A program made the position numbers and the translations under genes. The notes below the pieces were generated by a model. The model was not told the DNA's origin and did not search any database. It saw only the letters and a program-made list of their open reading frames with translations. A DNA stretch of 41,764 nt, from positions 1 to 41,764 of the forward strand of contig JASEHH010000023.1 of assembly GCA_030017685.1 (NCBI GenBank), read 5' to 3'. Positions 15,691 through 25,138 of this stretch are shown one piece after another. The stretch's first letter is position 1. Each line of letters opens with the position of its first letter. The stretch is from Thermodesulfobacteriota bacterium. GTDB taxonomy: Bacteria; Desulfobacterota; BSN033; UBA1163.

Positions 15691-17308
15691 CGGGCTGTTG
15701 CTCAAAAGCCCAATTCAAAAATATCTGAAAATTTAAGTTTAGATGAATGATCGCCGAGGGTAAATAAAACTAAATAGCACCATTTGGCCGATTTTTGAGT
15801 TCATCAGCTCCTTAAAATCTAAAAAAGACCTTATATCCCCTGCAATAGCCCCTTTGATCTGCTCCATCATGACCGATGGACTTCTCTTCAGGTAAGATCC
15901 ATACCGGAGCAAAACCTCAATGTTCTGGACAGTAGAGATCAAGTATTCCTGTATCTGCACCCGCCAAAGCCCTCTCCATCGTGCCCGGTCATATCCATAC
16001 CGTGTCCCTCTGGCATAGGAACGCTCCATCAAGTGCTGCCTCATTCTGATATCCCGCTTCGCTTTGGCCGATCGACTCGCCTCCCGCATCCTATCCAGCT
16101 CCTCCTGCCTCAGATGCCGCTTGATCGTCCGACCCGACTTGTTCTTGGTACACTGTTGTCTTAAATCACATGCCGCACAAATCTTCTTGGGCGCCGCGTA
16201 ATCTCGACTTTGCCGATGAATGTGTAAGGATTTTGGTTTCAACCTCTGCCCAGCTGGACAACGATAGGTATCACTCTCCCGATCATACTCAAACCGCTCT
16301 TCCCCAAAGATCTTTCGCTTCTGGGCACCTTTTAAAAGAACCTCCCTTAAATCCGGCATGTGAGCCTCTACCCCTTGATCATGACAAGCCAAAAAGTTCT
16401 CGATCGTCCCGTATTTGCTGTCGGCCACTACCGTATCCGCCCTAATCCCTGTGTTTAAGTGGTGACTCTCTAATAAAGGGATCATCTCATGGGCTTCGTT
16501 TACATCTCCAGAGGTGGTCTCCGTAGCCGTGATCACTTCACTCCTTCCATCCACTGCCCGATGAACCTGATAGGAAAGCTTCGACTTGCCCCGATTTACA
16601 ATCGCCGCATCCGGATCGGTACTAGATATATAACGACTGTTCTCTTTAACGTATCTCCTGGGGGAATCCGTGCTCTCGCTCTTCTCCTCCAAACGGGCTT
16701 CCAATTTCTTGTAGCTGTCCTGAAGTTGCCCCTTTAGAGATCGAGTGTCGATCACGGAGTTATTCGATGCATCCGCATCCACCAGGCTCGAATCCACAAA
16801 GATTTTACTCCCATCTACCAATCCCGCTTCCACACATTGCCAAACGATTCGCTCAAAGAACTTCTGAAACGCTTCTACTCCCCACCGCGCCCTCGCTTTA
16901 CTCAAGACGCTGTGATCCGGAACCTCGCTGTCTATGTCGTAGCCTAAAAACCATAGCCAGTCTAAACACAAGGGTATCGTCTCCATCAACTCTCGTTCCG
17001 ATCGAACATTATAAAGAACCAATAGCAACATCATCTTCAGAATCACAGGAGGGGGAATGGATACATTCCCGTTGCCCCCATAGGTATCTCTGACCTCTGC
17101 GTAGATAAAGTTAAAGTCAATCTGCTCTTGAATCCTTCTCAGAAGATGTGTCCGGGGAACTCTTTGCTCAAGGTTCATATGATGATAGAAGATCTTCGGC
17201 TGAATTCCTGTCTGTTGACCCATCATGGCAAGGCTCCAATGAAGTTGTATTGCCATCCTTATATACTGTATGTATAATGCTTACAAGAGTTATTTGGGCA
17301 ACAGCCCG
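15691..17308. mobile_element. Insertion sequence, IS1182-like
   Basis: The element carries one minus-strand transposase gene between terminal inverted repeats that start CGGGCTGTTGC. The left end is at 15691-15701 and the right end at 17298-17308; the first 11 bases are identical and the match then continues with a few mismatches (CTCAAAA against CCCAAAT). TCAA flanks both ends (15687-15690 and 17309-17312) and fits a 4-bp target duplication. The element is about 1618 bp and sits between the DUF5131 gene and the DUF6901-like gene, interrupting no recognisable gene. Confidence 0.85.
15739..17256 (-). CDS. IS1182-family transposase
   Basis: The 505-residue protein has an N-terminal DUF772-like region (VSIPPPVILKMMLLLVLYNVRSERELMETIPLCLDWLWFLGYD) and a DDE catalytic domain. 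KIFVDSSLVDADAS provides the first Asp, VVADSKYGT the second and the C-terminal MERSYARGTRYGYDRARWRGL region the Glu. A cysteine-rich insert (CAACDLRQQC), probably zinc-binding, lies before the last part, as in IS1182 transposases. No frameshift is seen, so it may be active. Confidence 0.9.
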   Translation of the reverse strand: MAIQLHWSLAMMGQQTGIQPKIFYHHMNLEQRVPRTHLLRRIQEQIDFNFIYAEVRDTYGGNGNVSIPPPVILKMMLLLVLYNVRSERELMETIPLCLDWLWFLGYDIDSEVPDHSVLSKARARWGVEAFQKFFERIVWQCVEAGLVDGSKIFVDSSLVDADASNNSVIDTRSLKGQLQDSYKKLEARLEEKSESTDSPRRYVKENSRYISSTDPDAAIVNRGKSKLSYQVHRAVDGRSEVITATETTSGDVNEAHEMIPLLESHHLNTGIRADTVVADSKYGTIENFLACHDQGVEAHMPDLREVLLKGAQKRKIFGEERFEYDRESDTYRCPAGQRLKPKSLHIHRQSRDYAAPKKICAACDLRQQCTKNKSGRTIKRHLRQEELDRMREASRSAKAKRDIRMRQHLMERSYARGTRYGYDRARWRGLWRVQIQEYLISTVQNIEVLLRYGSYLKRSPSVMMEQIKGAIAGDIRSFLDFKELMNSKIGQMVLFSFIYPRRSFI

Positions 17309-17436
17309 TCAATAATCAACAAAGCTTTGTAAAGAGTTGAGACCAGACCCTAATATCGTAAGATGGCATAGGTTTCAACTTGTAATCATAAGAATAGTAT
17401 TTGGTAGATAAATACTTCTAAAAACAGGGAGGAATA

Positions 17437-18156
17437 GTGGAAAATAGAATGATAAATTTGACACTGAGCGATTTTGAAAAAGAAGGGCTTTATCTCCTTT
17501 TTCCAGATTCAACAAAGTTAGAACTTACGAAAGAAAATATCGAGAAAGTCACGGACACTTATTGGCAAGACCTTACAAAAATACCTGAGGATAAAAGAAA
17601 AGCCATTGAGTTCCAAAAATGCTACTTTTGCCCGCACAAAAATAAAGAGGACATTTGTGATTCTATCAGACCCGTGCTTCCATTTTTGGATATTATAGAT
17701 AAGTACGTCTCTTATGACAAAGTCATAGCAGTCTATAAGGGGAATGAAGACAAATTGGTGCATGTCAGAGCGACCACGATGCAGGATGCCCTCAAATATG
17801 TTTCTATACTAAGTTTATTGCGGTATAATTTGGTGTTACAAAAATACTGGAAATATTATTATGGGATTATCCCAATTATGGGCGGAAGAGAGGTAGCCAC
17901 CAGAGTGTATCTGAACATGTATTGGCTTCATAAGGGAAACCTCGAAGAGATTAAAGGGATGATTAAGAGATTTGGAGAGGAATTGAAAGTCTCAAGCGCT
18001 AATCAAGTGAGACGCCTAAATTTGGTTTGTAAGAACGATGCGTTCTTGAATGCGTTTGTAAACACCCAATTAGTAACACAATTCCTTATAAATATAGAAG
18101 ATATTCTTACGAAGTCCTTTAATGAGTTTGAGAGGAGTTTCCAAATTCACCTATGA
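17437..18156 (+). CDS. DUF6901-like conserved hypothetical protein
   Basis: The start is GTG 17437, preceded by GGGAGG with good spacing. The 239-residue protein has a short beta-rich start (INLTLSDFEKEGLYLLFP), a cysteine cluster at about 62-75 (KCYFCPHKNKEDIC), then a mainly helical region (DIIDKYVSYDKVIAVY, TMQDALKYVSILSLLRYN). The CxxC...C cluster followed by a short strand and long helices resembles the DUF6901 family, of unknown function. A strong terminator follows at 18247. The recognition is tentative. Codon use and AT content are higher than in the housekeeping genes, in keeping with an accessory region. Confidence 0.5.
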   Translation: MENRMINLTLSDFEKEGLYLLFPDSTKLELTKENIEKVTDTYWQDLTKIPEDKRKAIEFQKCYFCPHKNKEDICDSIRPVLPFLDIIDKYVSYDKVIAVYKGNEDKLVHVRATTMQDALKYVSILSLLRYNLVLQKYWKYYYGIIPIMGGREVATRVYLNMYWLHKGNLEEIKGMIKRFGEELKVSSANQVRRLNLVCKNDAFLNAFVNTQLVTQFLINIEDILTKSFNEFERSFQIHL

Positions 18157-18246
18157 TAACTGTTTTTTACTAATTTAACTTCAAAGGAAAGCAAAAACAA
18201 GAAGGGGGACGTCCATAAAATTATAAAATTTATTTGCTCATTCCAT

Positions 18247-18283
18247 AAAAAAGGGGCAATTTATTAGGAGTTGCCCCTTTTTT
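18247..18283. terminator. Strong bidirectional intrinsic terminator
   Basis: AAAAAAGGGGCAA pairs with TTGCCCCTTTTTT around a short loop. T-runs form on both strands, so it can end transcription of the DUF6901-like gene on plus and of the PIN toxin unit on minus. Confidence 0.88.
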
Positions 18284-18366
18284 ATTCTCTTGGTCTTTTT
18301 GAAACCTCTGCTGTAATCCGACAAACCTTTTCTGCCAAAGGGATGGGAAGAAAACGGTGCCGTAGT
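18282..18366 (-). pseudogene. Remnant of a MetE-like gene 3' end
   Basis: Read on the minus strand this encodes PIPLAEKVCRITAEVSKRPRE and a stop. The intact MetE-like protein at 19189-20223 ends PIPLAEKVCQLTSEVSKRLQGK. The DNA match extends upstream into the Gly-Thr codons, where one base has been lost, so the remnant is out of frame there. The RHH/PIN pair lies between the intact gene and this tail. This suggests either an old tandem duplication or an insertion that displaced the original tail. Confidence 0.7.
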
Positions 18367-18371
18367 TTAAC

Positions 18372-18776
18372 TCAATCTTCAAAAAGCATTTCAAAAGCTC
18401 TTGGGCTGAACATTTTTATTCCCTGAAATTCCTGCAGTTCCAATAGATCCGAGTCCCCTGAAACGAGATAGTCCGCTTTGGCGGCCACCGCACAGGAGAG
18501 AATTCGGTCATCATCGGGGTCCCGACAGACACCTTTCACCGGAGAGGAGGGAGGCTCAACAAGATGGGCCGCCTCTAAAATGATTTGATGAGCTTCTCTG
18601 ATCTGTTGGGCCGAGGATAAAAACTTTTTAGAGAGGACCCTATCGAATTCCCGGAGGATATCAGGGGAGATAAAAAGCTGAAATTGTTTTTTCCTCGCTC
18701 GAGTGAGGAGTTTTGTGCAAATTCCTTCGGTGAGAAAAGCGGCGAGAAGCACGTTGGTATCGAAGACAGCCTTCAT
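18372..18776 (-). CDS. PIN-family toxin component (TIGR00305 type)
   Basis: The 134-residue protein begins MKAVFDTNVLLAAFL, where Asp 6 is the first acidic metal ligand of PIN nucleases. CRDPDDDRILSCAVAAKADYLVSGDSDLL supplies the further Asp residues of the active site. PIN toxins cleave RNA with Mg2+ or Mn2+. The ATG overlaps the RHH antitoxin stop by ATGA (18773-18776), so the pair is coupled. All recognised acidic positions look intact. Confidence 0.88.
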   Translation of the reverse strand: MKAVFDTNVLLAAFLTEGICTKLLTRARKKQFQLFISPDILREFDRVLSKKFLSSAQQIREAHQIILEAAHLVEPPSSPVKGVCRDPDDDRILSCAVAAKADYLVSGDSDLLELQEFQGIKMFSPRAFEMLFED

Positions 18777-18991
18777 GACACTGCCTTGAAAAGATCATCC
18801 TCGCTAACGATGCCAGCTTTTTTGGCATTGACGGTGAGCTGTATGCGGATTTTCCGGAAGCGCGCCTCCCAGAGATAGAGGCTGATCGATTCCTTCACGA
18901 TATCGCTCTTCGTCCTGCCGGTCTTTTTAGCGTAATCCTCAAGATCGGATGCCACTTTTTCCGGCAAACTTATGGATAGAACAGATCGCAT
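18773..18991 (-). CDS. Ribbon-helix-helix antitoxin (CopG-like)
   Basis: The 72-residue protein starts MRSVLSISLPEKVASDLEDYAKKTGRTKSDIVKESISLYL, a classic RHH strand-helix-helix DNA-binding domain, followed by a C-terminal tail that likely wraps the PIN toxin. An AGGAGGTG ribosome binding site is 4-5 bases before the ATG. It is likely an autorepressor acting on the palindrome at 19004-19015. Confidence 0.88.
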   Translation of the reverse strand: MRSVLSISLPEKVASDLEDYAKKTGRTKSDIVKESISLYLWEARFRKIRIQLTVNAKKAGIVSEDDLFKAVS

Positions 18992-19003
18992 CGTTCACCT
19001 CCT

Positions 19004-19038
19004 GTATTACAATACACTACTCTCAACGACTCTGTCAA
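19004..19038 (-). promoter_or_regulatory. Promoter and operator of the RHH/PIN pair
   Basis: On the minus strand TTGACA (19038-19033) and TATTGT (19014-19009) are separated by 18 bp. The inverted repeat GTATT-GT-AATAC (19004-19015) overlaps the -10 box and is a likely operator for the RHH antitoxin. Confidence 0.6.
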
Positions 19039-19188
19039 GTTCAGGAGAACAAGAAACATAGGGCAAAGAGCATAGAGCAGAAGAGGTTTAATGGTCTGAT
19101 GGTTACATATGGTCTTATTGGCATTAGTCTCGTGGTCTTTTGGTCAACTATATGACTATTCGACTAACGGACTATGGGACTTTTGGAT

Positions 19189-20223
19189 TTATTTCCCCTG
19201 TAGTCTCTTCGAGACTTCTGAGGTGAGCTGACAAACCTTTTCTGCTAAAGGGATGGGAAGTGAAGCCGTGCCGCAGCTGGGGGTGAGAATCGCTCTCTCT
19301 AAAAGCACCGGGTCGATCCCTTCTTTCGAAAGAATCTCCACTCCCTTCCTGAAGCGTTTTACCAGACTTTGAGCATCCTCTTTTTGAATATCCTCGCTGG
19401 TCGGAATGAGACCCCAGGCCAGGATTCCTCCTCGCTCAAAAAAGGTTTTTAACTCCCTTGGATAGAGGGAGAGGTTCTCCAGATAACCGTAGGCATCGAA
19501 ACTGAGGATGTCGAGTTTCGTCGAAAGAAGCAGGCTCCAGTCGGTATTTCCGCAACAGTGGACCCCTTTTAATCCTTCGACAGCGCTGAAGCATTCATTG
19601 AGCGAGAGAATGACGTCCTCTTGGTTCAGGCCTGAAAAAGCGGAACCAAAGGCGGAGAGGCCGGGTTCATCGAAAAAGATGATCGTCGGGACTCCGGGAA
19701 AAAGTTCGTGGAATCTTTTTTCCAGCCATCGGGCTTTGAAGGAGAGATGGCTGATGAGAATTTCTCTTAATGTGGGACTATAAAAGATCGGTCTCTTTTC
19801 CTGATCGGTTAAGGCAAGCCCGAAGGTGATAGGGCCTGTGACCTGTCCCTTGATATATTTAATCCTTTTTCGCACTTCCTCATGGGAGAGGTCTTTAAGG
19901 AGGCGGAGGCCCCTGGCGTAATCTTCGGATATACGAAAGGACTCAATCTCCCCCCTCTCAATCGATTGATAGAATCTTTCCACTTCCTCCTCAAACCCCG
20001 AAGAGGTATCGACCCAGAGCCTCTGGTCTTTTTTGTCCAGTCTCAGGGATGGGAAACCCTCAGAGTACTGGGCTACCATCCCTTCGAGGAAGGAGCGTTT
20101 GGGCAACTGTGGCCAAAAAGGGATGTGGGGAAAATCCCGGAGGATAAGGGGAAATACTTCTTTCTCCTCCTTATGAGGAAAAGAACCGATCCCGGTGGCA
20201 ATGAAAGGATCTTTAAATTCCAT
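19189..20223 (-). CDS. Cobalamin-independent methionine synthase (MetE C-terminal domain)-like protein
   Basis: The 344-residue protein has the TIM-barrel layout of the MetE C-terminal/UROD superfamily. It begins ATGIGSFPHKE, like MetE-type proteins. Zinc ligands are likely the His and second Cys of HCCGN (about residue 225) and the Cys of TPSCGTA near the C-terminus. It is much shorter than full MetE (about 750) and lacks the N-terminal half. Such short proteins may transfer methyl groups from other donors or to other acceptors, for instance corrinoid-linked systems. The gene is divergent from groES. A decayed copy of its tail lies at 18282-18366. Confidence 0.8.
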   Translation of the reverse strand: MEFKDPFIATGIGSFPHKEEKEVFPLILRDFPHIPFWPQLPKRSFLEGMVAQYSEGFPSLRLDKKDQRLWVDTSSGFEEEVERFYQSIERGEIESFRISEDYARGLRLLKDLSHEEVRKRIKYIKGQVTGPITFGLALTDQEKRPIFYSPTLREILISHLSFKARWLEKRFHELFPGVPTIIFFDEPGLSAFGSAFSGLNQEDVILSLNECFSAVEGLKGVHCCGNTDWSLLLSTKLDILSFDAYGYLENLSLYPRELKTFFERGGILAWGLIPTSEDIQKEDAQSLVKRFRKGVEILSKEGIDPVLLERAILTPSCGTASLPIPLAEKVCQLTSEVSKRLQGK

Positions 20224-20355
20224 GGGATTTTCATAAACCTTTTTTTTAGAAAAATCAATGGGATTCTATAGATACCCCCCCCTCTTTGGAGGCGTAACTT
20301 ATTGATAATACTTAAAAGAGATTTCTGGACTTTTTCAGAATCTCAAGCAGAAGGG

Positions 20356-20384
20356 TTGACAAGTCAGGATTTGATGATTATACA
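20356..20384 (+). promoter_or_regulatory. Sigma70-type promoter of groES-groEL
   Basis: TTGACA (20356-20361) and TATACA (20379-20384) are separated by 17 bp, 37 bp before the groES ATG. I saw no CIRCE element (TTAGCACTC inverted repeat) and no clear sigma32 boxes. Confidence 0.72.
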
Positions 20385-20420
20385 TTTTGTGGAATTTTAT
20401 GATAAAGGAGGTCAATTTCT

Positions 20421-20711
20421 ATGCAAATCAGGCCGCTTCATGACAGGCTCATCGTCAAAAGGTTGGAGGAGGAGGAGAAAACGAAGGGAGGAATCATTAT
20501 CCCTGATTCGGCCAAGGAGAAACCGATTGAAGGTAAAGTGATCGCTGCCGGAGAAGGAAAGTTGAATAAGGACGGGAAAAAGATTCCGTTAGGGGTGAAG
20601 AAGGGTGACCGGATCCTCTTTGCCAGATATGCGGGCACAGAGGTAAAGATCGACGGAGAAGAGCATCTGATGATGCGGGAAGATGAAGTCCTTGCAATCA
20701 TTGAAAAATAA
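20421..20711 (+). CDS. groES: Co-chaperonin GroES
   Basis: The 96-residue protein has the usual length and sequence: [35 protein letters not shown] with the mobile loop at about 16-33, then [37 protein letters not shown]. It caps GroEL in a heptameric ring. An AAAGGAGG ribosome binding site precedes the ATG; the frame opens further upstream at 20302, but this start is clearly the family one. The groEL gene follows after 38 bp. Confidence 0.97.
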   Translation: MQIRPLHDRLIVKRLEEEEKTKGGIIIPDSAKEKPIEGKVIAAGEGKLNKDGKKIPLGVKKGDRILFARYAGTEVKIDGEEHLMMREDEVLAIIEK

Positions 20712-20734
20712 ATGGGGAGAAGTGAACGGAATGA

Positions 20735-22363
<1,629 letters not shown>

Positions 22364-22374
22364 TAAATAGATTT

Positions 22375-22508
22375 CGTTAAACGGTAATGGTAAGGGTAAC
22401 GAGGCCCGTATCGTTAATAAAAGGCTACGTTTGTCGTCTATTCATTCTTTATACGTAACCCTTAACCGGTAAGCGAAACGGGCTTTGTAACCGTAGCCTT
22501 AACCCCGA
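22375..22508. repeat. Imperfect palindromic repeats of GGTAAGGGTAAC type
   Basis: Between groEL and the next gene lie GGTAATGGTAAGGGTAACGAGGCCCGT on one side and ACGGGCTTTGTAACCGTAGCC on the other, with ACGTAACCCTTAACCGG between. Together they form a nested imperfect inverted repeat. The words resemble those at 1262-1320. No gene is seen here. Confidence 0.55.
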
Positions 22509-22568
22509 ACATACGGAGAATTTTTCTGGTTCAAGAGTGCCCGCGTGGCCATGGGATTAATTTGAATC

Positions 22569-22602
22569 AGAAGGGCGGGTTTCAGACCCGCTCTTCTTTT
22601 TC
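22569..22602 (+). terminator. Intrinsic terminator after groEL
   Basis: AGAAGGGCGGGT pairs with ACCCGCTCTTCT around TTCAG and is followed by a T-run. It probably ends the groES-groEL transcript, just before the DUF6178-like gene. Confidence 0.82.
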
Positions 22603-22623
22603 AGGAGTGACGAGGGGTTTTAA

Positions 22624-24348
22624 ATGACCAATCCCTCTCTTTTAATCTTACCCGAAGATCCCAAGGAAGCCCAAAAAGCCTTCCAATCCCTTCCCCTTCA
22701 GAATCAATTAGAACTCGTTCTTCGCAGTCGTGGAAAAGAGCGGCTTCACACCCTCTTTCTTTCCGAACATCCGGAGGAATTGGTTCAATCCCTCCCGGAA
22801 CAGGAAATCTTCTTAACCGTAAAGGAGGTCGGCGAGAAGGATTGCCTCGACCTCATCTCCCTCACCACTCCGGAGCAGTTTCAATATCTCCTTGACATCG
22901 AATTCTGGAAGAGGGATCAGCTCGATCCGGAGAAGGTCCTTCACTGGATTGAGATTCTTCTCGAATCGGGCGACAAGAAAGTCGCCCAATTTATTCGGAC
23001 GACGGATCCAGAGTTTGTCGCCCTCACTCTTAAAAAGTTTATCCGTGTCACCATCCTGGAGGGGGAATACACCGAGAGTATGGACAGAATCCCTCTGTTT
23101 ACTCTGGACCAATTCTATTTCATCGATTTTAAAGGGGTGAAGACGAGGGAAGTCTTTGAGCCTTTCTTAAAAACCTTCTATCGAGTCGACAGCGAAGGCT
23201 ACCGGAGGTTGATGGAGGCGCTCATCTCCGAACTGGAATCAGGGCTTGAGGAGATGGGATACCGTTTAAGGAACGGCCGATTGAATGATTACGGATTTCC
23301 CGATTTTGAGGAGGCATTGGAAATTTATCAATTTATCAACCCTGACACTCTCATGAAAGGAGAGGGACTCCCGGCAGCGGAGGCTCCGGAGGCGTCAAAG
23401 AGAGAAAGCGCCACTTACTATCTTACTTTTCACAGCGAAGGCCCTTTTTTTTCCGCCATTCTCTCCCGGATTGACAATCCACAGGAGCGGGATCGATTGA
23501 AACAGGAGATCACGACTCTCTGCAACAAAGCGATCTTGGCAGAGGCGATCGACCTCTCCAACATCTCCGGGATGGAGAGGGTGGTTAAGAAGGCCTATCA
23601 TTATTTGAACCTTGGCCTTCAATATCTGAGCGGTGAAGAGGAGAAAAGAGCACTTGAAATCCTTCGGTCTCTTCCCATCCAGAAGATATTCCAATGCGGG
23701 GTAAGTTTGACGCTTCTTTTAAGGAAAAAGGCCGAGACGATATTGAATGGGCCCTGGCTTGGAGGGGGTCGGGAAAACCTCGTTCTTCTAGACCCTCCCC
23801 ATTTTGAAAAATTCGAGGGTATTTTGAAGAAACGCCCCGTCCTTTATCGAGATGGGATCCAAGAGGACTTTAAGAATCTTCAGGATTTAAAAGAGGCGGA
23901 GGTTTTTTTCGAATCCATCGAGTCGATTGTCAACTTTTTGGGAAAGGAATTGAATGTCCATCCTCCTGAGTTGAAGCAGATGGATTGGAGCGGTTGCCAT
24001 CCGGAGAAATGGGGGGAGATCACTCTCTCTACAATCTTTCTCACCTCTTTGGCCAACCAAATTCTCAGAGGGGCTTTTCAATTTGAACCCATTGAGCAGG
24101 TCCGGGTAAGAGATTTGCTCTATAAGGTTTTTGAAAGAGATGGACAGGGGAGAGGGGTTCTTAAGAGGGAGATCAGAGTTGGATTAAAAGAATGGTTGGG
24201 TTCAATTGAGGATGACCCGCAGAGGCGGGAGCCTCTCGTTGCCTTCCTGGATTTCTGTCTCGATCTCTTTGAGAAGGAGTTTGGAAAGGTTCCTCCTGAA
24301 GAAGAGATCGATCCCCGATTTGTGAGAGGACTCATCATTCGTATTTGA
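22624..24348 (+). CDS. DUF6178-like conserved protein
   Basis: The 574-residue soluble protein has the DUF6178 signature region at about 55-130: EELVQSLPEQEIFLTVKEVGEKDCLDLISLTTPEQFQYLLDIEFWKRDQLDPEKV. This family is typical of sulfate-reducing and related Deltaproteobacteria; its function is unknown. It is rich in Glu, Leu and Phe and largely helical, with no signal peptide, membrane segment or metal motif visible. The recognition is by the characteristic motif. It lies downstream of the groEL terminator and probably has its own promoter. Confidence 0.7.
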   Translation: MTNPSLLILPEDPKEAQKAFQSLPLQNQLELVLRSRGKERLHTLFLSEHPEELVQSLPEQEIFLTVKEVGEKDCLDLISLTTPEQFQYLLDIEFWKRDQLDPEKVLHWIEILLESGDKKVAQFIRTTDPEFVALTLKKFIRVTILEGEYTESMDRIPLFTLDQFYFIDFKGVKTREVFEPFLKTFYRVDSEGYRRLMEALISELESGLEEMGYRLRNGRLNDYGFPDFEEALEIYQFINPDTLMKGEGLPAAEAPEASKRESATYYLTFHSEGPFFSAILSRIDNPQERDRLKQEITTLCNKAILAEAIDLSNISGMERVVKKAYHYLNLGLQYLSGEEEKRALEILRSLPIQKIFQCGVSLTLLLRKKAETILNGPWLGGGRENLVLLDPPHFEKFEGILKKRPVLYRDGIQEDFKNLQDLKEAEVFFESIESIVNFLGKELNVHPPELKQMDWSGCHPEKWGEITLSTIFLTSLANQILRGAFQFEPIEQVRVRDLLYKVFERDGQGRGVLKREIRVGLKEWLGSIEDDPQRREPLVAFLDFCLDLFEKEFGKVPPEEEIDPRFVRGLIIRI

Positions 24349-24399
24349 AGCATCCTCCACTTCCTTGCGGTCCCTAATATCAAGAATGGCGAAGGAGGG

Positions 24400-24579
24400 T
24401 CAATCAAATTTCGTCTCTTCTTTGGTTTCGGTCCACTTTTCTCCACAGTCTTTGCATTCATAAGGGATTTCATACGTCGTGGTCGTTACGGTTGCAGCGT
24501 AGGCACAAGGTAATTCTTCTTGGTTGATGATCTTTTTTTCTAAAATTTTCTTCGATTTATGTTCGCACTTCTCTGCCAT
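24400..24579 (-). CDS. Small zinc-ribbon-like protein, 59 aa
   Basis: ATG 24579 (MAEKCEHKSKK) has a GGGGAGG site upstream and is preferred to the in-frame ATG at 24600. The protein has Cys 5 and His 7 near the N-terminus and ECKDCGEKW near the C-terminus, which may form a zinc ribbon. A Thr-rich segment (TVTTTT) lies between. It is the last gene of the FmdB/ABC-F/GNAT minus-strand unit, 17 bp after the GNAT gene. The role is unknown. Confidence 0.6.
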   Translation of the reverse strand: MAEKCEHKSKKILEKKIINQEELPCAYAATVTTTTYEIPYECKDCGEKWTETKEETKFD

Positions 24580-24596
24580 GGAAAAACCTCCCCTGA

Positions 24597-25103
24597 TCAA
24601 AGATTCAGCTCAAACTTCTGCTCGATGACCTTGTTCCCCCATTGCATCCCTTCGTTTTGAAAGACCAGTTTAAACCCGAACTTCTCATAGAGATGGCGAG
24701 CTGGATCAAGTCCTTCAAAGGTGTGGAGGTGGACCCGTTTGTAATCATTCTTTTTACAGAAGGAGATGGCTTCCTCCATTAATCGATGACCGAAACCGCG
24801 CCCCCGCACCTCCGGCGAGAGGATGAACCACCGGAGGTGCGCCCCGTCGGTCATTGCCTTGATGCCGTCGATCGCAATACCCCCTTGGATCTGATGGTTC
24901 AAAGAGAGGGTCCAGAAGCCATCCCGAGACCCCTCATATCGACTGAGAAATTCAGACAGTTCGGTTGCCACTTTGGCTTCAAAGAAGAGCCCGAATCCCC
25001 AATTCTCATAATAATAGGTCGCATGGAGTTCAGCCAATCGACCAATAACCCCTGGCCGATATCCTTTTAAAATGATTTCGTCCATCATCACCGCCTTATC
25101 CAA
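24597..25103 (-). CDS. GNAT-family N-acetyltransferase
   Basis: The 168-residue protein has the acetyl-CoA-binding segment LSPEVRGRGFGHRLMEEAISFCKKN (R/Q-x-x-G-x-G/A signature at about 101-106), then DYKRVHLHTFEGLDPARHLYEKFGFKLV, the usual GNAT C-terminal half. The N-terminal half (ELHATYYYENWGFGLFFEAKVATEL) resembles the GNAT domain found fused to MarR regulators. The acceptor is unknown. ATG 25103, 25088 or 25085 are all possible starts. It lies 35 bp after the ABC-F gene and is probably cotranscribed with it. Confidence 0.85.
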   Translation of the reverse strand: MDKAVMMDEIILKGYRPGVIGRLAELHATYYYENWGFGLFFEAKVATELSEFLSRYEGSRDGFWTLSLNHQIQGGIAIDGIKAMTDGAHLRWFILSPEVRGRGFGHRLMEEAISFCKKNDYKRVHLHTFEGLDPARHLYEKFGFKLVFQNEGMQWGNKVIEQKFELNL

Positions 25104-25138
25104 CTTTCTAAGTTTTGGATGGTTTTCAAATTTGACCG

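Noticed and set aside
20230..20420. CIRCE or sigma32 control of groES
   Set aside because: No TTAGCACTC/GAGTGCTAA pair and no sigma32 boxes were found; only a sigma70-type promoter is clear.
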